A stretch of DNA of 64,000 nucleotides from NCBI RefSeq assembly GCF_900113745.1, contig NZ_FOQL01000001.1, positions 1,736,001-1,800,000 on the forward strand, in the 5' to 3' direction. Below the pieces are notes generated by a model. It was given only the letters and a program-made list of their open reading frames with translations, had not been told where the DNA came from and made no database searches. This DNA is from Pseudomonas guineae. Lineage in GTDB: Bacteria > Pseudomonadota > Gammaproteobacteria > Pseudomonadales > Pseudomonadaceae. The position numbers were made by a program, and so were the translations under genes. Shown here in pieces: positions 45,634 through 55,010 of this stretch (positions are counted from its first letter, which is position 1; each line of letters starts with the position of its first letter).

Positions 45634-47582
45634 GTTGGCCGCGTGCCTGGCTGCTGCTACTGGCGTTAATCGTTAGCACCAGTAGTCAGGCCGAGCTGAG
45701 CCTGCAGCTGCACGATACTGCACTCAGCGCTAGCGAACGCCAGGCCAGCCAACAGCTGTTGCAGGAGGCGCTGGAGGCGTTGCCACCGCGCTTCAAGCAA
45801 CAACTCGATCGGCCTGTCAGCGTGCGTTGGCGCGATCTGCCCGCGCAGGTCTATGGCCGCGCTGGGCGCTTCAGTGGTATCGAACTGAATGCCGCGCTGC
45901 TGCCGGCGCTGAGTGATGGCAGCAGCGCCACCACCCTGACCTCTCGCCCACACGGTAGCGTGCGCCGCGAATTGCTGGCGACTGTGCTGCACGAGCTCAC
46001 CCATCTGTATGACCGCGCGCAGCGTTGGCCACAGGCTGACAGGCAGCTGCAACGCCAGTGTCGCCAGCGTGAGCAGAGCCTGGGGGCTGTTGGCTTGCCG
46101 GATTACTGCCGTGGCCAGACGGCACGACGTTTTACCCTGAGTGATGACCCGCTGCTGCTCGATCTGGCCGGCTGGCAGCAACAGGTCGGCCGGCGGGGGG
46201 CGCGCGAGTTGGAGAATCATCAGGCGGCGCGCAGCCCGGACAGTTACGAGCTGAGAAACCCGCGCGAGTTTCTTGCGGTGAATATGGAGTATTTCCTCCT
46301 CGACCCCAGCTACGCCTGCCGTCGGCCCTCGTTAGCGCGTTACCTGAGTGCGCATTTCGCCTGGTCGCCAGCTGGTCAAGAGGCCTGCGCGGACGGCTTG
46401 GCTTACCTGAATGCTGGGCGCAATTTTGCCCGCCAGCCGCTCGGTAGCATCGACCCACAGCGCGTTTATCAGGTCGACTATTTGCTGGCTGAAGCCAACG
46501 ATGCCTTGGCCAGTCGCTGGGGTCACAGCATGCTGCGCCTAGTGATCTGTGCGCCTGGTCGGCCGCGTGGACCGGATTGTCGGTTGGACCTGCAGGAGCA
46601 TCTGGTGCTGTCCTATCGCGCTTTTGTCGGCGATGTACAGTTATCCAGTTGGGATGGTCTGACCGGTGCTTATCCGTCGCGGCTGTTCGTGCTGCCGCTG
46701 GCGCAGGTGATCGAGGAATACACCAAGGTTGAACTGCGCAGCCTGGCCTCGGTACCGCTCAAGCTTGATCGCCTGCAGCTAGAGCAGTTGGTGATACGCG
46801 CTGCCGAGCAGCATTGGAGCTATGACGGCGATTACTGGTTTCTTTCCAACAACTGCGCCGTGGAAACCCTCAAGCTGCTGCGCAGTGGCAGCCAGCACCC
46901 GCGCGTGCATGCGCTCGACAGCATCATGCCCAACGGTTTGCTCGATACGTTGGTGGCTCGTGATTTAGCCGACCGCAGTGTGCTGGACAATGATGCCGAG
47001 GCGCTGCGTCTGGGGCATCGCTTTGACTCGTTCCGCGACCGTTACCAGGCCATGTTCAGCGTGCTGCAAGCGCAGTTACCGATTGAGCAGAGGCAAGTTG
47101 AGGACTGGCTGACCTTGCCGGCCGTGAAACGCCAACCGTGGTTCGCTCAGGCCGATCTGCGCACCAGCGCGGCGTTGCTGCTGCTTGAACAGGCGGCATT
47201 ACGCCGACAATTGTTGTTGGCTCAAGATGAGCTCAAACGCCGCTACCTGAGTGGCCTAGACAATACTGATCCGACCCTGAATAAGGCGGGTGGGGCGCTG
47301 CAGAAAATCCTCGCCAACTCAGGCTTCCTCAGTCGCCCGGCTGAGTTGCTCGAGGGCGGCTATGGGCTGCCGCAACGCGCCGAATGGCATCGCTTAGAAA
47401 CTGAGAGCCAAGCGCGTCAGCAGCAACTGCGCCAGTTCAGTGACGACCTCGACCAGGAAGTTCGTACTCTACTGGAACCCGCTCGCCTAGCCGAGCTGCA
47501 GGCGGCTGAAGCCAACTTGGCGCAGCTGGGTCAGCACCTGCGCGCCCTGCATAAAGCCGGTGGCGGCCTGCAACTGCCCTAA
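45630..47582 (+). CDS. DUF4105 family protein with HExxH motif
   Basis: A 650-residue exported protein. A signal peptide (LLLLALIVSTSSQA) is followed by a domain with HELTH at 121-125, the HExxH zinc-peptidase pattern, then a DUF4105 region around 270-450 containing RWGHSMLRLVIC and FLSNNCAVETLKLL, which resembles papain-like or permuted NlpC active-site surroundings. The last 150 residues are helical and glutamine-rich, perhaps coiled coil. Starts with GTG overlapping the DUF2388 stop. Likely periplasmic or outer-membrane associated; a peptidase role is inference only. Confidence 0.82.
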   Translation: MSWPRAWLLLLALIVSTSSQAELSLQLHDTALSASERQASQQLLQEALEALPPRFKQQLDRPVSVRWRDLPAQVYGRAGRFSGIELNAALLPALSDGSSATTLTSRPHGSVRRELLATVLHELTHLYDRAQRWPQADRQLQRQCRQREQSLGAVGLPDYCRGQTARRFTLSDDPLLLDLAGWQQQVGRRGARELENHQAARSPDSYELRNPREFLAVNMEYFLLDPSYACRRPSLARYLSAHFAWSPAGQEACADGLAYLNAGRNFARQPLGSIDPQRVYQVDYLLAEANDALASRWGHSMLRLVICAPGRPRGPDCRLDLQEHLVLSYRAFVGDVQLSSWDGLTGAYPSRLFVLPLAQVIEEYTKVELRSLASVPLKLDRLQLEQLVIRAAEQHWSYDGDYWFLSNNCAVETLKLLRSGSQHPRVHALDSIMPNGLLDTLVARDLADRSVLDNDAEALRLGHRFDSFRDRYQAMFSVLQAQLPIEQRQVEDWLTLPAVKRQPWFAQADLRTSAALLLLEQAALRRQLLLAQDELKRRYLSGLDNTDPTLNKAGGALQKILANSGFLSRPAELLEGGYGLPQRAEWHRLETESQARQQQLRQFSDDLDQEVRTLLEPARLAELQAAEANLAQLGQHLRALHKAGGGLQLP

Positions 47583-47667
47583 TTAGAGCAGCTCTAGTTC
47601 GAGATCAATCTTGCATCACCCGATGCGGCTGCCCAAGATGACCGCTTGGCTGTGGCTGGAGGTTGCC

Positions 47668-48576
47668 GTGCTGGAGTTGTTATTGGCCTTGTGGCCGCTG
47701 TTTGCGCTGATCGTTGCTGGTTACTACCTGCGTCGCTTGGCGTTCCCTAATGAGGCGTTCTGGCCCGGCGCCGAGCGGCTGAATTACTACATGCTGTTCC
47801 CGGCGTTGCTGTTCAGCAGCCTGGCCACCGCACCGCTGGATAACCCGGCGTTGCCGCGGCTGGCGTTGGCGGTGATGTTGGCACTGGCTAGTGCCTGGCT
47901 GGCGCTGTTGCTGGTGCGTCGCCTGCGCGGCTGGCCGGCAGGGCGCTTTGGGGCCTTTGCCCAGGGTATTCTGCGCTTCAACACCTACCTCGGATTGGCC
48001 GCCGTCGGCAGCCTGTTTGGTCAGCCGGGTTTGACTCTGGCTGCCTTGATGCTTGCCCTGATGGTGCCAACGGTCAATGTGCTATCTGTCTGGTCGCTTA
48101 CTGCTGAGCGCGGCGTCAGTGTGCGCAGCTTGTTGCTGCCGATACTGAAAAACCCGCTGATTCTCGCCTGCTTGGGTGGTGCGCTGGTTAACCTCAGTGG
48201 TCTAGGTTTACCGGGCGGCAGTGATCGCCTGCTCAGTTTGTTGGCGGCTGCCAGCTTGCCACTAGGCCTGCTATGCGTTGGCGCGGCGTTGAAGCCCGAG
48301 CAGCTCGGCGGCGAAGTTCCCGCCCTGGTTGGCAACAGTTTGCTGCGTTTGTTAGCCATGCCGTCGCTGGCCTGGGCCGTAGCTTATGGCCTAGAGCTGC
48401 CGGCCATGGAAAGCACTGTGCTGGTGCTGTTCTTTGCCTTACCGACCGCCCCGACGGCCTATGTGCTGACCCGCCAGCTAGGCGGTGACAGTCAGTTAAT
48501 GGCAGGTATCATCACCCTACAAACCCTATTAGCGGCGGCCAGCCTACCGCTGTTATTAATGCTGGTGGCCGGTTAG
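47668..48576 (+). CDS. AEC family transporter (auxin efflux carrier-like permease)
   Basis: A 302-residue inner-membrane permease with about ten helices of the AEC family, which carries malonate, malate or other small organic acids in bacteria. N-terminus ALWPLFALIVAGYYLRRL and the mid-protein kink GILRFNTYLGLAAVGSLFG are typical. GTG at 47668 has GGAGG 5 bases upstream; the frame is open to 47611 with weaker support. It is followed by a carbonic anhydrase gene 129 bases on. Substrate unknown. Confidence 0.85.
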   Translation: MLELLLALWPLFALIVAGYYLRRLAFPNEAFWPGAERLNYYMLFPALLFSSLATAPLDNPALPRLALAVMLALASAWLALLLVRRLRGWPAGRFGAFAQGILRFNTYLGLAAVGSLFGQPGLTLAALMLALMVPTVNVLSVWSLTAERGVSVRSLLLPILKNPLILACLGGALVNLSGLGLPGGSDRLLSLLAAASLPLGLLCVGAALKPEQLGGEVPALVGNSLLRLLAMPSLAWAVAYGLELPAMESTVLVLFFALPTAPTAYVLTRQLGGDSQLMAGIITLQTLLAAASLPLLLMLVAG

Positions 48577-48705
48577 CACAGGTGGCGCGAGGACAGTCGT
48601 GAGCGCTTGCGTGTCAGTAACCAGCAATAAACTTAGCATGTGACTCGCGAGCGCTCGTAACTGTCGTTTTAGCAGCGTTTTTTCAGGTTCACAAAGGTCG
48701 TAAAC

Positions 48706-49431
48706 ATGCCATACAAGCATCAGTTGATCCCGTTGCAGGGCCGCACAGGCAACGAAAGTGCTGAGGAGGCACTGCAAAGCATCGTGGATGGCTTCAAACG
48801 CTTTCGCTGCGAGGTCTTCCCGCAGCAGGAGGAGCTGTTCAAGAAGCTGGCCACTGCGCAAAACCCGCGCGCGATGTTTATCACCTGCGCCGACTCGCGG
48901 GTGGTGCCCGAGTTGATCACCCAAAGTTCGCCGGGCGATCTGTTCGTCATCCGTAACGTCGGTAATGTGGTGCCACCCTATGGGCAGATGATGGGCGGAG
49001 TTTCTACGGCAATCGAGTACGCGGTGATGGCGCTTGGCGTGCAGCACATCATCATCTGCGGGCATTCCGATTGTGGTGCGATGAAGGCGGTGCTTAACCC
49101 TGCTGACTTGGAACGCATGCCCACGGTAAAAGCCTGGTTGCGCCATGCTGAAGTAGCCAAAACGGTGGTCGCGGACAACTGCGGCTGCGCCGATCACAAT
49201 ACATTGGGCATCCTCACCGAGGAGAACGTGGTCGCCCAGCTCGATCACCTGCGCACCCACCCCTCGGTGGCCTCTCGCATGGCCTGTGGCCAGGTGTTTA
49301 TCCACGGCTGGGTGTACGACATCGAAACCAGCGAGATCAAAGCCTACGACGCGGAGAAGGGCGAGTTTCGCTTGATCGGCGACGGCCCGTTGCCAATGGC
49401 CACACCGCGCCCGCGCTATTTACCGAGCTAG
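48706..49431 (+). CDS. Beta-class carbonic anhydrase
   Basis: Interconverts carbon dioxide and bicarbonate. The 241-residue enzyme has the zinc ligands C61 in TCADSR, H120 and C123 in GHSDCG, with D63 and R65 forming the catalytic dyad. It supplies bicarbonate to carboxylases such as those encoded at 49-3303 and 23815-27417. The position just before an unknown gene and coxB matches P. aeruginosa. ATG at 48706 has AAGG upstream. Confidence 0.95.
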   Translation: MPYKHQLIPLQGRTGNESAEEALQSIVDGFKRFRCEVFPQQEELFKKLATAQNPRAMFITCADSRVVPELITQSSPGDLFVIRNVGNVVPPYGQMMGGVSTAIEYAVMALGVQHIIICGHSDCGAMKAVLNPADLERMPTVKAWLRHAEVAKTVVADNCGCADHNTLGILTEENVVAQLDHLRTHPSVASRMACGQVFIHGWVYDIETSEIKAYDAEKGEFRLIGDGPLPMATPRPRYLPS

Positions 49432-49467
49432 TCGACAATCGCGCGAGCACGAACAGATTACGCGTCA

Positions 49468-50124
49468 CTAACCAGCGGCGCGGGTTTCATCCAGTTGCAG
49501 CTCAACCCCGAGCTGACGCGATAAGCACGGCCAGCGTTGCCAGGCGGCGTCGGTCTGCGGGCTTTGTAGGCGCTCTCGGTAAGCCTGTACTGACTCCTGA
49601 GCAAAGCTGGCATCATCGAGCATGCCGTCGACGGCATGCTGCACCGCTTCATCCAACTGATTGGCAAAGGGTTCGCCGATCAGTTGGTGAACGATCAAAT
49701 TGGCCACCGTGGTATCCAGCGGAATCAACGGAGCGCCAAGGTGAGTGATATAGCGATCATTCACTTCTTCGACCAAACGGTGGGCCAAGTAGGCCTCATC
49801 GAGCAACCCCTCAAGTCCTTCATGGCCGGCCATCAGCGCTGGCGGTTGCAGAAAGAACTGCTCGGCAACCTTGAGCACCGGTTTGATCTGCGCCTCGATT
49901 CCTGCTTCCTGGGCGACCTGATTGGCCGCCTGCAACAGTTCGGGTACCTGCTCTATATAAGCGCTGACAAAACGCTGCAGCACACCCTGAGTATCTTCAC
50001 TGGGCAGACGGATGGAGGCATGCAATTGCCCCAGGTGAGCCTGCATTTGACTGGCCAGATGACCCGTACTGACTTCATGTTGGTGCGCGCGCTGAATCAG
50101 TGCGTGCAAGGCTGCGATGTTCAT
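49468..50124 (-). CDS. Conserved hypothetical protein between carbonic anhydrase and coxB
   Basis: A 218-residue soluble protein that I do not recognise as a named family. It is rich in Gln, Leu and Ala, mostly helical, with no signal peptide or membrane segment. A gene of unknown function in the same place and order occurs in other pseudomonads, which supports it being real. ATG at 50124 is preceded by AGGAACAG. It is the only minus-strand gene between the carbonic anhydrase and coxB, and its promoter shares the 355-base gap with the cox operon. Confidence 0.75.
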   Translation of the reverse strand: MNIAALHALIQRAHQHEVSTGHLASQMQAHLGQLHASIRLPSEDTQGVLQRFVSAYIEQVPELLQAANQVAQEAGIEAQIKPVLKVAEQFFLQPPALMAGHEGLEGLLDEAYLAHRLVEEVNDRYITHLGAPLIPLDTTVANLIVHQLIGEPFANQLDEAVQHAVDGMLDDASFAQESVQAYRERLQSPQTDAAWQRWPCLSRQLGVELQLDETRAAG

Positions 50125-50315
50125 GACTGTTCCTGAGATGAGGACATGGGCGAAAACCTTAGCTGGCGTAGCGCATCTGCTAAGACCTAATTGTCATAAT
50201 TTTTAAACAGTTATGCGAGTCGGTTATATGTGGCTGTCTCCATCACGGCCTGTCCCGCGCCAGTTGCAGCCTTTAGCGCGTGCCTTGCAGTGCGCTACTC
50301 ATTTCGGCTTTCGCG

Positions 50316-50343
50316 TTGCCAGGTGCAAGTCCCTGTCTATACT
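50316..50343 (+). promoter_or_regulatory. Candidate sigma70 promoter of the cox operon
   Basis: TTGCCA (50316-50321) and TATACT (50338-50343) are separated by 16 bases. This would give a leader of about 130 bases before coxB. The rest of the 355-base gap shows no other feature I can support. Confidence 0.55.
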
Positions 50344-50479
50344 CGAACTCGAAAGGCAGTACCTGATAACTCCGAATCAGCGGCGGCACGGAAAGCCCTC
50401 ATAAGCATGTTCGCATGTGTGAAGGCTCAGTCGCTGATCGATTCGGCGGGATAACAAGAACAATTAAGGGGAACCCGCA

Positions 50480-51604
50480 ATGATGCGACATCCACGAGTC
50501 TGGATGGGCCTCCTGTTGTGGTTGGTATTCAGCTCGGCACACGCCAGCTGGGGCATCAATATGACGCCCGGAGCCACCGAGGTCAGCCGCTCAGTATTTG
50601 ACTTACACATGACCATTTTCTGGATCTGCGTCGTCATTGGCGTGATCGTGTTCGGTGCCATGTTCTGGTCGATGCTCGTCCACCGCCGCTCTACCGGTCA
50701 TGAACCAGCGCACTTCCACGAAAGCACCACAGTCGAGATTCTCTGGACAGTCGTACCGCTAGTGATTCTGGTGCTTATGGCCATTCCCGCGACTAAGACG
50801 CTGATTGAAATCTACGACTCCAGTGAGTCAGAGCTGGATATCCAGGTCACCGGTTACCAGTGGAAATGGCACTACAAATACCTGGGTGAAGACGTCGAGT
50901 TCTTCAGCAACTTGACCACCCCCCGAGATCAAATCAACAACAAATCGCCTAAGGGCGAGCATTACCTGCTTGAGGTTGATGAGCCATTGGTGGTGCCGGT
51001 CGGTACTAAAGTGCGCTTCCTGATTACCTCTGCTGATGTCATCCACTCGTGGTGGGTGCCGGCGCTAGCCGTAAAAAAGGATGCCATCCCCGGCTTTGTT
51101 AACGAGTCTTGGACCCGTATCGATGAGCCCGGTATTTACCGCGGCCAATGCACTGAACTGTGCGGCAAGGATCATGGCTTTATGCCCGTCGTGGTCGAAG
51201 CTAAGTCGAAACAGGACTATGCCGCCTGGTTGGCCGAGCGCAAACAATTGGCGATGGCCGAGAAGGAGCTGACCAGTAAGGAATGGACCCTGGATGAGCT
51301 TATGGTGCGCGGTGAGAAGGCTTACAACACGGCCTGCGTGGCCTGTCACCAGGCGAATGGCGAAGGCCTGCCGCCGATGTTCCCATCACTGAAAGGCTCG
51401 GCTATTGCCACCGGTCCGGCTGCGGGTCATATCGGCATCGTGGTCAACGGCAAGCCAGGCACCTCAATGGCTGCCTTTGGTAAGCAACTCTCGGAGGTGG
51501 ATATCGCCGCCATCATCACTTACGAGCGCAATGCCTGGGGCAATGCGGTAGGTGACATGGTTACGCCGAAAGACATCCTCGCGTTCAAACAGGCTCAGGA
51601 GTAA
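50480..51604 (+). CDS. coxB: Cytochrome c oxidase subunit II with fused cytochrome c
   Basis: Accepts electrons from cytochrome c and passes them through the CuA centre. The 374-residue protein has a signal peptide (to HAS, residue 23), two helices near 45-65 and 85-105, a cupredoxin domain with CuA ligands in CTELCGKDHGFM near 226, and a C-terminal cytochrome c domain with CVACH near 286. The fusion is the caa3-like layout of pseudomonad aa3 oxidases. AAGGGG precedes the ATG. First gene of an operon running to SCO. Confidence 0.96.
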   Translation: MMRHPRVWMGLLLWLVFSSAHASWGINMTPGATEVSRSVFDLHMTIFWICVVIGVIVFGAMFWSMLVHRRSTGHEPAHFHESTTVEILWTVVPLVILVLMAIPATKTLIEIYDSSESELDIQVTGYQWKWHYKYLGEDVEFFSNLTTPRDQINNKSPKGEHYLLEVDEPLVVPVGTKVRFLITSADVIHSWWVPALAVKKDAIPGFVNESWTRIDEPGIYRGQCTELCGKDHGFMPVVVEAKSKQDYAAWLAERKQLAMAEKELTSKEWTLDELMVRGEKAYNTACVACHQANGEGLPPMFPSLKGSAIATGPAAGHIGIVVNGKPGTSMAAFGKQLSEVDIAAIITYERNAWGNAVGDMVTPKDILAFKQAQE

Positions 51605-51608
51605 GGAC

Positions 51609-53249
51609 ATGAGTGCAGTGATCGATCCGGGCCACGCTGGCCACGGTCATGCCGGACATGACCATCACCACGGCCCGGCCAAAGGCCTGATGCGCTGGGT
51701 GTTAACCACCAACCATAAAGACATCGGCACCATGTACCTGTGGTTCAGCTTCGCTATGTTCCTGCTGGGCGGCAGCATGGCCATGGTGATACGTGCCGAG
51801 TTGTTCCAGCCGGGCCTGCAGATTGTGCAGCCGGAGTTCTTCAATCAAATGACCACCATGCACGGCTTGATTATGGTTTTTGGTGCGGTGATGCCGGCCT
51901 TTGTTGGCCTTGCCAATTGGATGATTCCGCTGATGATCGGCGCGCCGGACATGGCCCTGCCGCGGATGAACAACTTCAGCTTCTGGCTGCTACCAGCGGC
52001 GTTCAGCATGCTGGTCAGCACGCTGTTTATGGAGGGCGGTGGGCCAAACTTCGGTTGGACCTTCTATGCGCCGCTGTCGACCACTTATGCACCGGAGTCG
52101 GTGACCTTCTTTATCTTCGCCATTCACCTAATGGGCTTCAGTTCGATCATGGGTGCGATCAACGTGATCGCCACCATTCTTAACCTGCGCGCCCCCGGCA
52201 TGACGTTGATGAAGATGCCCTTGTTCGTCTGGACCTGGCTGATTACTGCATTTTTACTGATTGCTGTGATGCCGGTACTGGCTGGGGTGGTGACCATGAT
52301 GTTGATGGATATCCACTTTGGCACCAGCTTCTTCAGCGCCGCCGGTGGCGGTGATCCGGTGTTGTTCCAGCATGTGTTCTGGTTCTTCGGTCACCCCGAG
52401 GTGTACATCATGATCCTGCCGGCATTCGGCGCGGTCAGTGCAATCATTCCAGCGTTCGCCCGCAAGCCGCTGTTTGGTTATACCTCGATGGTCTACGCCA
52501 CGGCTTCGATTGCCTTCCTGTCGTTTATCGTCTGGGCGCATCACATGTTCACGGTGGGGATTCCCCTCACTGGCGAGCTGTTCTTTATGTACGCCACCTT
52601 GCTGATCGCCGTGCCCACCGGGGTCAAGGTGTTCAACTGGGCGAGTACCATGTGGCGGGGTTCGATGACCTTCGAGACGCCCATGCTATTCGCTGTGGCG
52701 TTCGTCATCCTATTCACCATCGGTGGTTTCTCCGGGCTGATGCTGGCCATTGCACCGGCGGACTTCCAGTACCACGACACCTACTTTGTGGTGGCGCACT
52801 TCCACTACGTGCTGGTGCCTGGGGCGATCTTTGGCATCTTTGCTTCGGCCTACTACTGGCTGCCGAAGTGGACCGGGCATATGTATGACGAGACCCTCGG
52901 CAAGCTGCATTTCTGGATGAGTTTTATCGGCATGAACATGGCGTTCTTCCCGATGCACTTCGTCGGCCTTGCCGGCATGCCGCGACGGATTCCCGACTAC
53001 AACATGATGTTTGCCAACTTCAACATGGTCTCGAGCATTGGCGCCTTTATGTTCGGTGCGACCCAGCTGTTGTTCCTGTTTATTGTCATCAAGTGCATTC
53101 GTGGTGGCAAAGCTGCACCGGCCAAACCCTGGGATGGGGCTGAAGGGCTGGAATGGACAATACCCTCACCGGCGCCCTACCACACCTTCCAGACTCCGCC
53201 GGATATGAGTGGCGAACACGAGCATCGCAAAGGTCTGGCTCATGACTGA
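51609..53249 (+). CDS. coxA: Cytochrome c oxidase subunit I
   Basis: The catalytic haem-copper subunit that reduces oxygen and pumps protons. The 546-residue protein has twelve helices; visible ligands include HHM of WAHHMFTVG and the pair in HFHYVLVPGA, with the cross-linked His-Tyr segment HPEVYIMILPAFG. The N-terminus is unusually His- and Gly-rich (GHAGHGHAGHDHHHG), perhaps metal-binding. ATG at 51609 with AGGAG upstream; the longer open frame overlaps coxB. Confidence 0.97.
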   Translation: MSAVIDPGHAGHGHAGHDHHHGPAKGLMRWVLTTNHKDIGTMYLWFSFAMFLLGGSMAMVIRAELFQPGLQIVQPEFFNQMTTMHGLIMVFGAVMPAFVGLANWMIPLMIGAPDMALPRMNNFSFWLLPAAFSMLVSTLFMEGGGPNFGWTFYAPLSTTYAPESVTFFIFAIHLMGFSSIMGAINVIATILNLRAPGMTLMKMPLFVWTWLITAFLLIAVMPVLAGVVTMMLMDIHFGTSFFSAAGGGDPVLFQHVFWFFGHPEVYIMILPAFGAVSAIIPAFARKPLFGYTSMVYATASIAFLSFIVWAHHMFTVGIPLTGELFFMYATLLIAVPTGVKVFNWASTMWRGSMTFETPMLFAVAFVILFTIGGFSGLMLAIAPADFQYHDTYFVVAHFHYVLVPGAIFGIFASAYYWLPKWTGHMYDETLGKLHFWMSFIGMNMAFFPMHFVGLAGMPRRIPDYNMMFANFNMVSSIGAFMFGATQLLFLFIVIKCIRGGKAAPAKPWDGAEGLEWTIPSPAPYHTFQTPPDMSGEHEHRKGLAHD

Positions 53250-53805
53250 GGAGCGTCTGACCCGCCGTCTGGTTGTTCGCCTGTGTCTGGTGGTGGTGGC
53301 TATGTTCGGCTTCGGTTTTGCTCTGGTACCGATCTATGACGTGATGTGCCAGGCATTCGGCATCAATGGTAAAACCGCCGGTGTTTATGAGGGCCAGCAG
53401 GCGGTGGACGAGCAGCGCCAGGTGCGTGTGCAGTTTCTCGCCACCAATGCCGCCGATATGGTGTGGGAGTTTGGTCCCCAAGCTGACGAGGTGGTGGTGC
53501 ACCCGGGTGACAGTACGCAAATGCTGTTTGTTGCCTACAACCCCACGGACAAACCCATGACCGCTCAGGCGATCCCCAGCGTGGCACCGTCCAAGGCGGC
53601 CGCTTACTTTCACAAGACTGAGTGCTTTTGCTTTACCCAGCAGGTACTGCAACCCGGCGAGCGCATCGAAATGCCGGTGCGCTTTATCATCGATAGAGAC
53701 TTACCGGCAGATGTTCGCCACCTAACCCTGGCCTACACCTTATTTGATGTCACTGCGCGCAAGCCGCCGGTGGCGCAAGCGACCCTCACCCGGGCGGCTC
53801 CATAA
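53242..53805 (+). CDS. ctaG: Cytochrome c oxidase assembly protein CtaG/Cox11
   Basis: Delivers copper to the CuB site of subunit I. The 187-residue protein has one N-terminal membrane helix (LVVRLCLVVVAMFGFGFALV) and a periplasmic immunoglobulin-like domain with the copper-binding pair in ECFCFTQQ near residue 140. It starts inside the last codons of coxA (8-base overlap), so translation is coupled. Confidence 0.95.
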   Translation: MTEERLTRRLVVRLCLVVVAMFGFGFALVPIYDVMCQAFGINGKTAGVYEGQQAVDEQRQVRVQFLATNAADMVWEFGPQADEVVVHPGDSTQMLFVAYNPTDKPMTAQAIPSVAPSKAAAYFHKTECFCFTQQVLQPGERIEMPVRFIIDRDLPADVRHLTLAYTLFDVTARKPPVAQATLTRAAP

Positions 53806-53817
53806 GGAGAGCAATAA

Positions 53818-54714
53818 ATGTCGAGTCAAGAAGCGTACGAAAGCTATTACGTCCCGGCCCAAAGTAAGTGGCCGATTATCGCCACCCTTGGCATGCTGTT
53901 TTCGGTCTATGGCGTAGGCACCTGGTTCAACGACATGAAGGCTGATCGTGCCGACTCCAATGGGCTGCTGATCTTCTTTGTTGGGGGCCTTTTTCTCGCC
54001 TACATGTTGTTTGGCTGGTTCGGCAGTGTGATCAAGGAAAGCCGCTCGGGCATGTACAGCCCGCAGATGGATCGCTCGTTCCGCTGGGGCATGAGCTGGT
54101 TTATTTTTTCCGAGGTGATGTTCTTTGCCGCGTTCTTCGGCGTGCTGTTCTATGTGCGCACCTGGGCCGGGCCATGGCTGGGAGGTGAGGGTGACAAAGG
54201 GGTGAGCAACATGCTCTGGCCGGGCTTCGAATACACCTGGCCGTTGCTTAATACTCCGGACCCGAAGCTCTTCCCGGCGCCGAGTGGCACCATCAGTGCG
54301 TGGGGCCTGCCACTGATCAACACCATTCTGTTGGTCACTTCGAGCTTTACCCTGACGTTCGCCCACCACGCGCTACGCAAGAATCACCGCAAGCCGCTCA
54401 CCCTATGGCTGGCGTTGACGGTGATTCTCGGCATTGCCTTTTTAGTGTTACAGGTCGAGGAATATATCCATGCCTATACCGAGTTGGGGCTGACTCTAGG
54501 CTCAGGTATCTACGGCGCTACGTTCTTCATGCTCACTGGGTTTCACGGTGCCCACGTGACATTGGGTGCGTTGATGCTGAGCATCATGCTGATTAGGGTT
54601 ATGCGCGGTCATTTCAGCCCCGAACAGCACTTCGGCTTCGAAGCGGCCGCTTGGTATTGGCACTTTGTCGATGTGGTGTGGATTGGGCTGTTTGTCTTCG
54701 TCTATGTGCTGTAG
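53818..54714 (+). CDS. coxC: Cytochrome c oxidase subunit III
   Basis: A 298-residue seven-helix subunit that stabilises the oxidase. Family blocks SWFIFSEVMFFAAFFGVLFY near 98, QVEEYIHAYTELGLT near 210 and GFHGAHVTLG near 240 are intact, and the C-terminus WYWHFVDVVWIGLFVFVYVL is characteristic. It starts 12 bases after ctaG with GGAG in the gap. Confidence 0.97.
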   Translation: MSSQEAYESYYVPAQSKWPIIATLGMLFSVYGVGTWFNDMKADRADSNGLLIFFVGGLFLAYMLFGWFGSVIKESRSGMYSPQMDRSFRWGMSWFIFSEVMFFAAFFGVLFYVRTWAGPWLGGEGDKGVSNMLWPGFEYTWPLLNTPDPKLFPAPSGTISAWGLPLINTILLVTSSFTLTFAHHALRKNHRKPLTLWLALTVILGIAFLVLQVEEYIHAYTELGLTLGSGIYGATFFMLTGFHGAHVTLGALMLSIMLIRVMRGHFSPEQHFGFEAAAWYWHFVDVVWIGLFVFVYVL

Positions 54715-54719
54715 GGCGG

Positions 54720-54923
54720 TTACCAGGTGACATGTGAAACCAGTTGGCCGCTGTAAAAACCCCAGGCAATCAGGGCTACGGTCAGTGCGGTGAGGGTCAC
54801 GCGCACAGTCAGCGCATTGACCACCCGGGAGGTCTTACCTTCGTCCCTGACCAGAAAGAACAGGCCACTGAATAGGCTGACCAGAGTGGCCAGTAGTAAC
54901 AGGATGATCGCGGCTTTGAGCAT
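54720..54923 (-). CDS. Twin transmembrane protein, DUF2909 family
   Basis: A 67-residue protein with two membrane helices (AAIILLLLATLVSLFSGLFF and a second at about 40-58) joined by a short basic loop. It lies in reverse orientation between coxC and SURF1, a placement kept in other pseudomonads, so it may be an oxidase-associated small subunit or assembly helper; this is inference. GGAAG precedes the ATG at 54923; another ATG at 54935 is possible. Confidence 0.8.
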   Translation of the reverse strand: MLKAAIILLLLATLVSLFSGLFFLVRDEGKTSRVVNALTVRVTLTALTVALIAWGFYSGQLVSHVTW

Positions 54924-55010
54924 GCGTACTTCCATAGGTAACGTCGGGGGAAGGGGAATGTGCTTCAGCTGCAGTATAGCCAGCTTGCTCAAGGCTTCCG
55001 GGAGGCCTGT

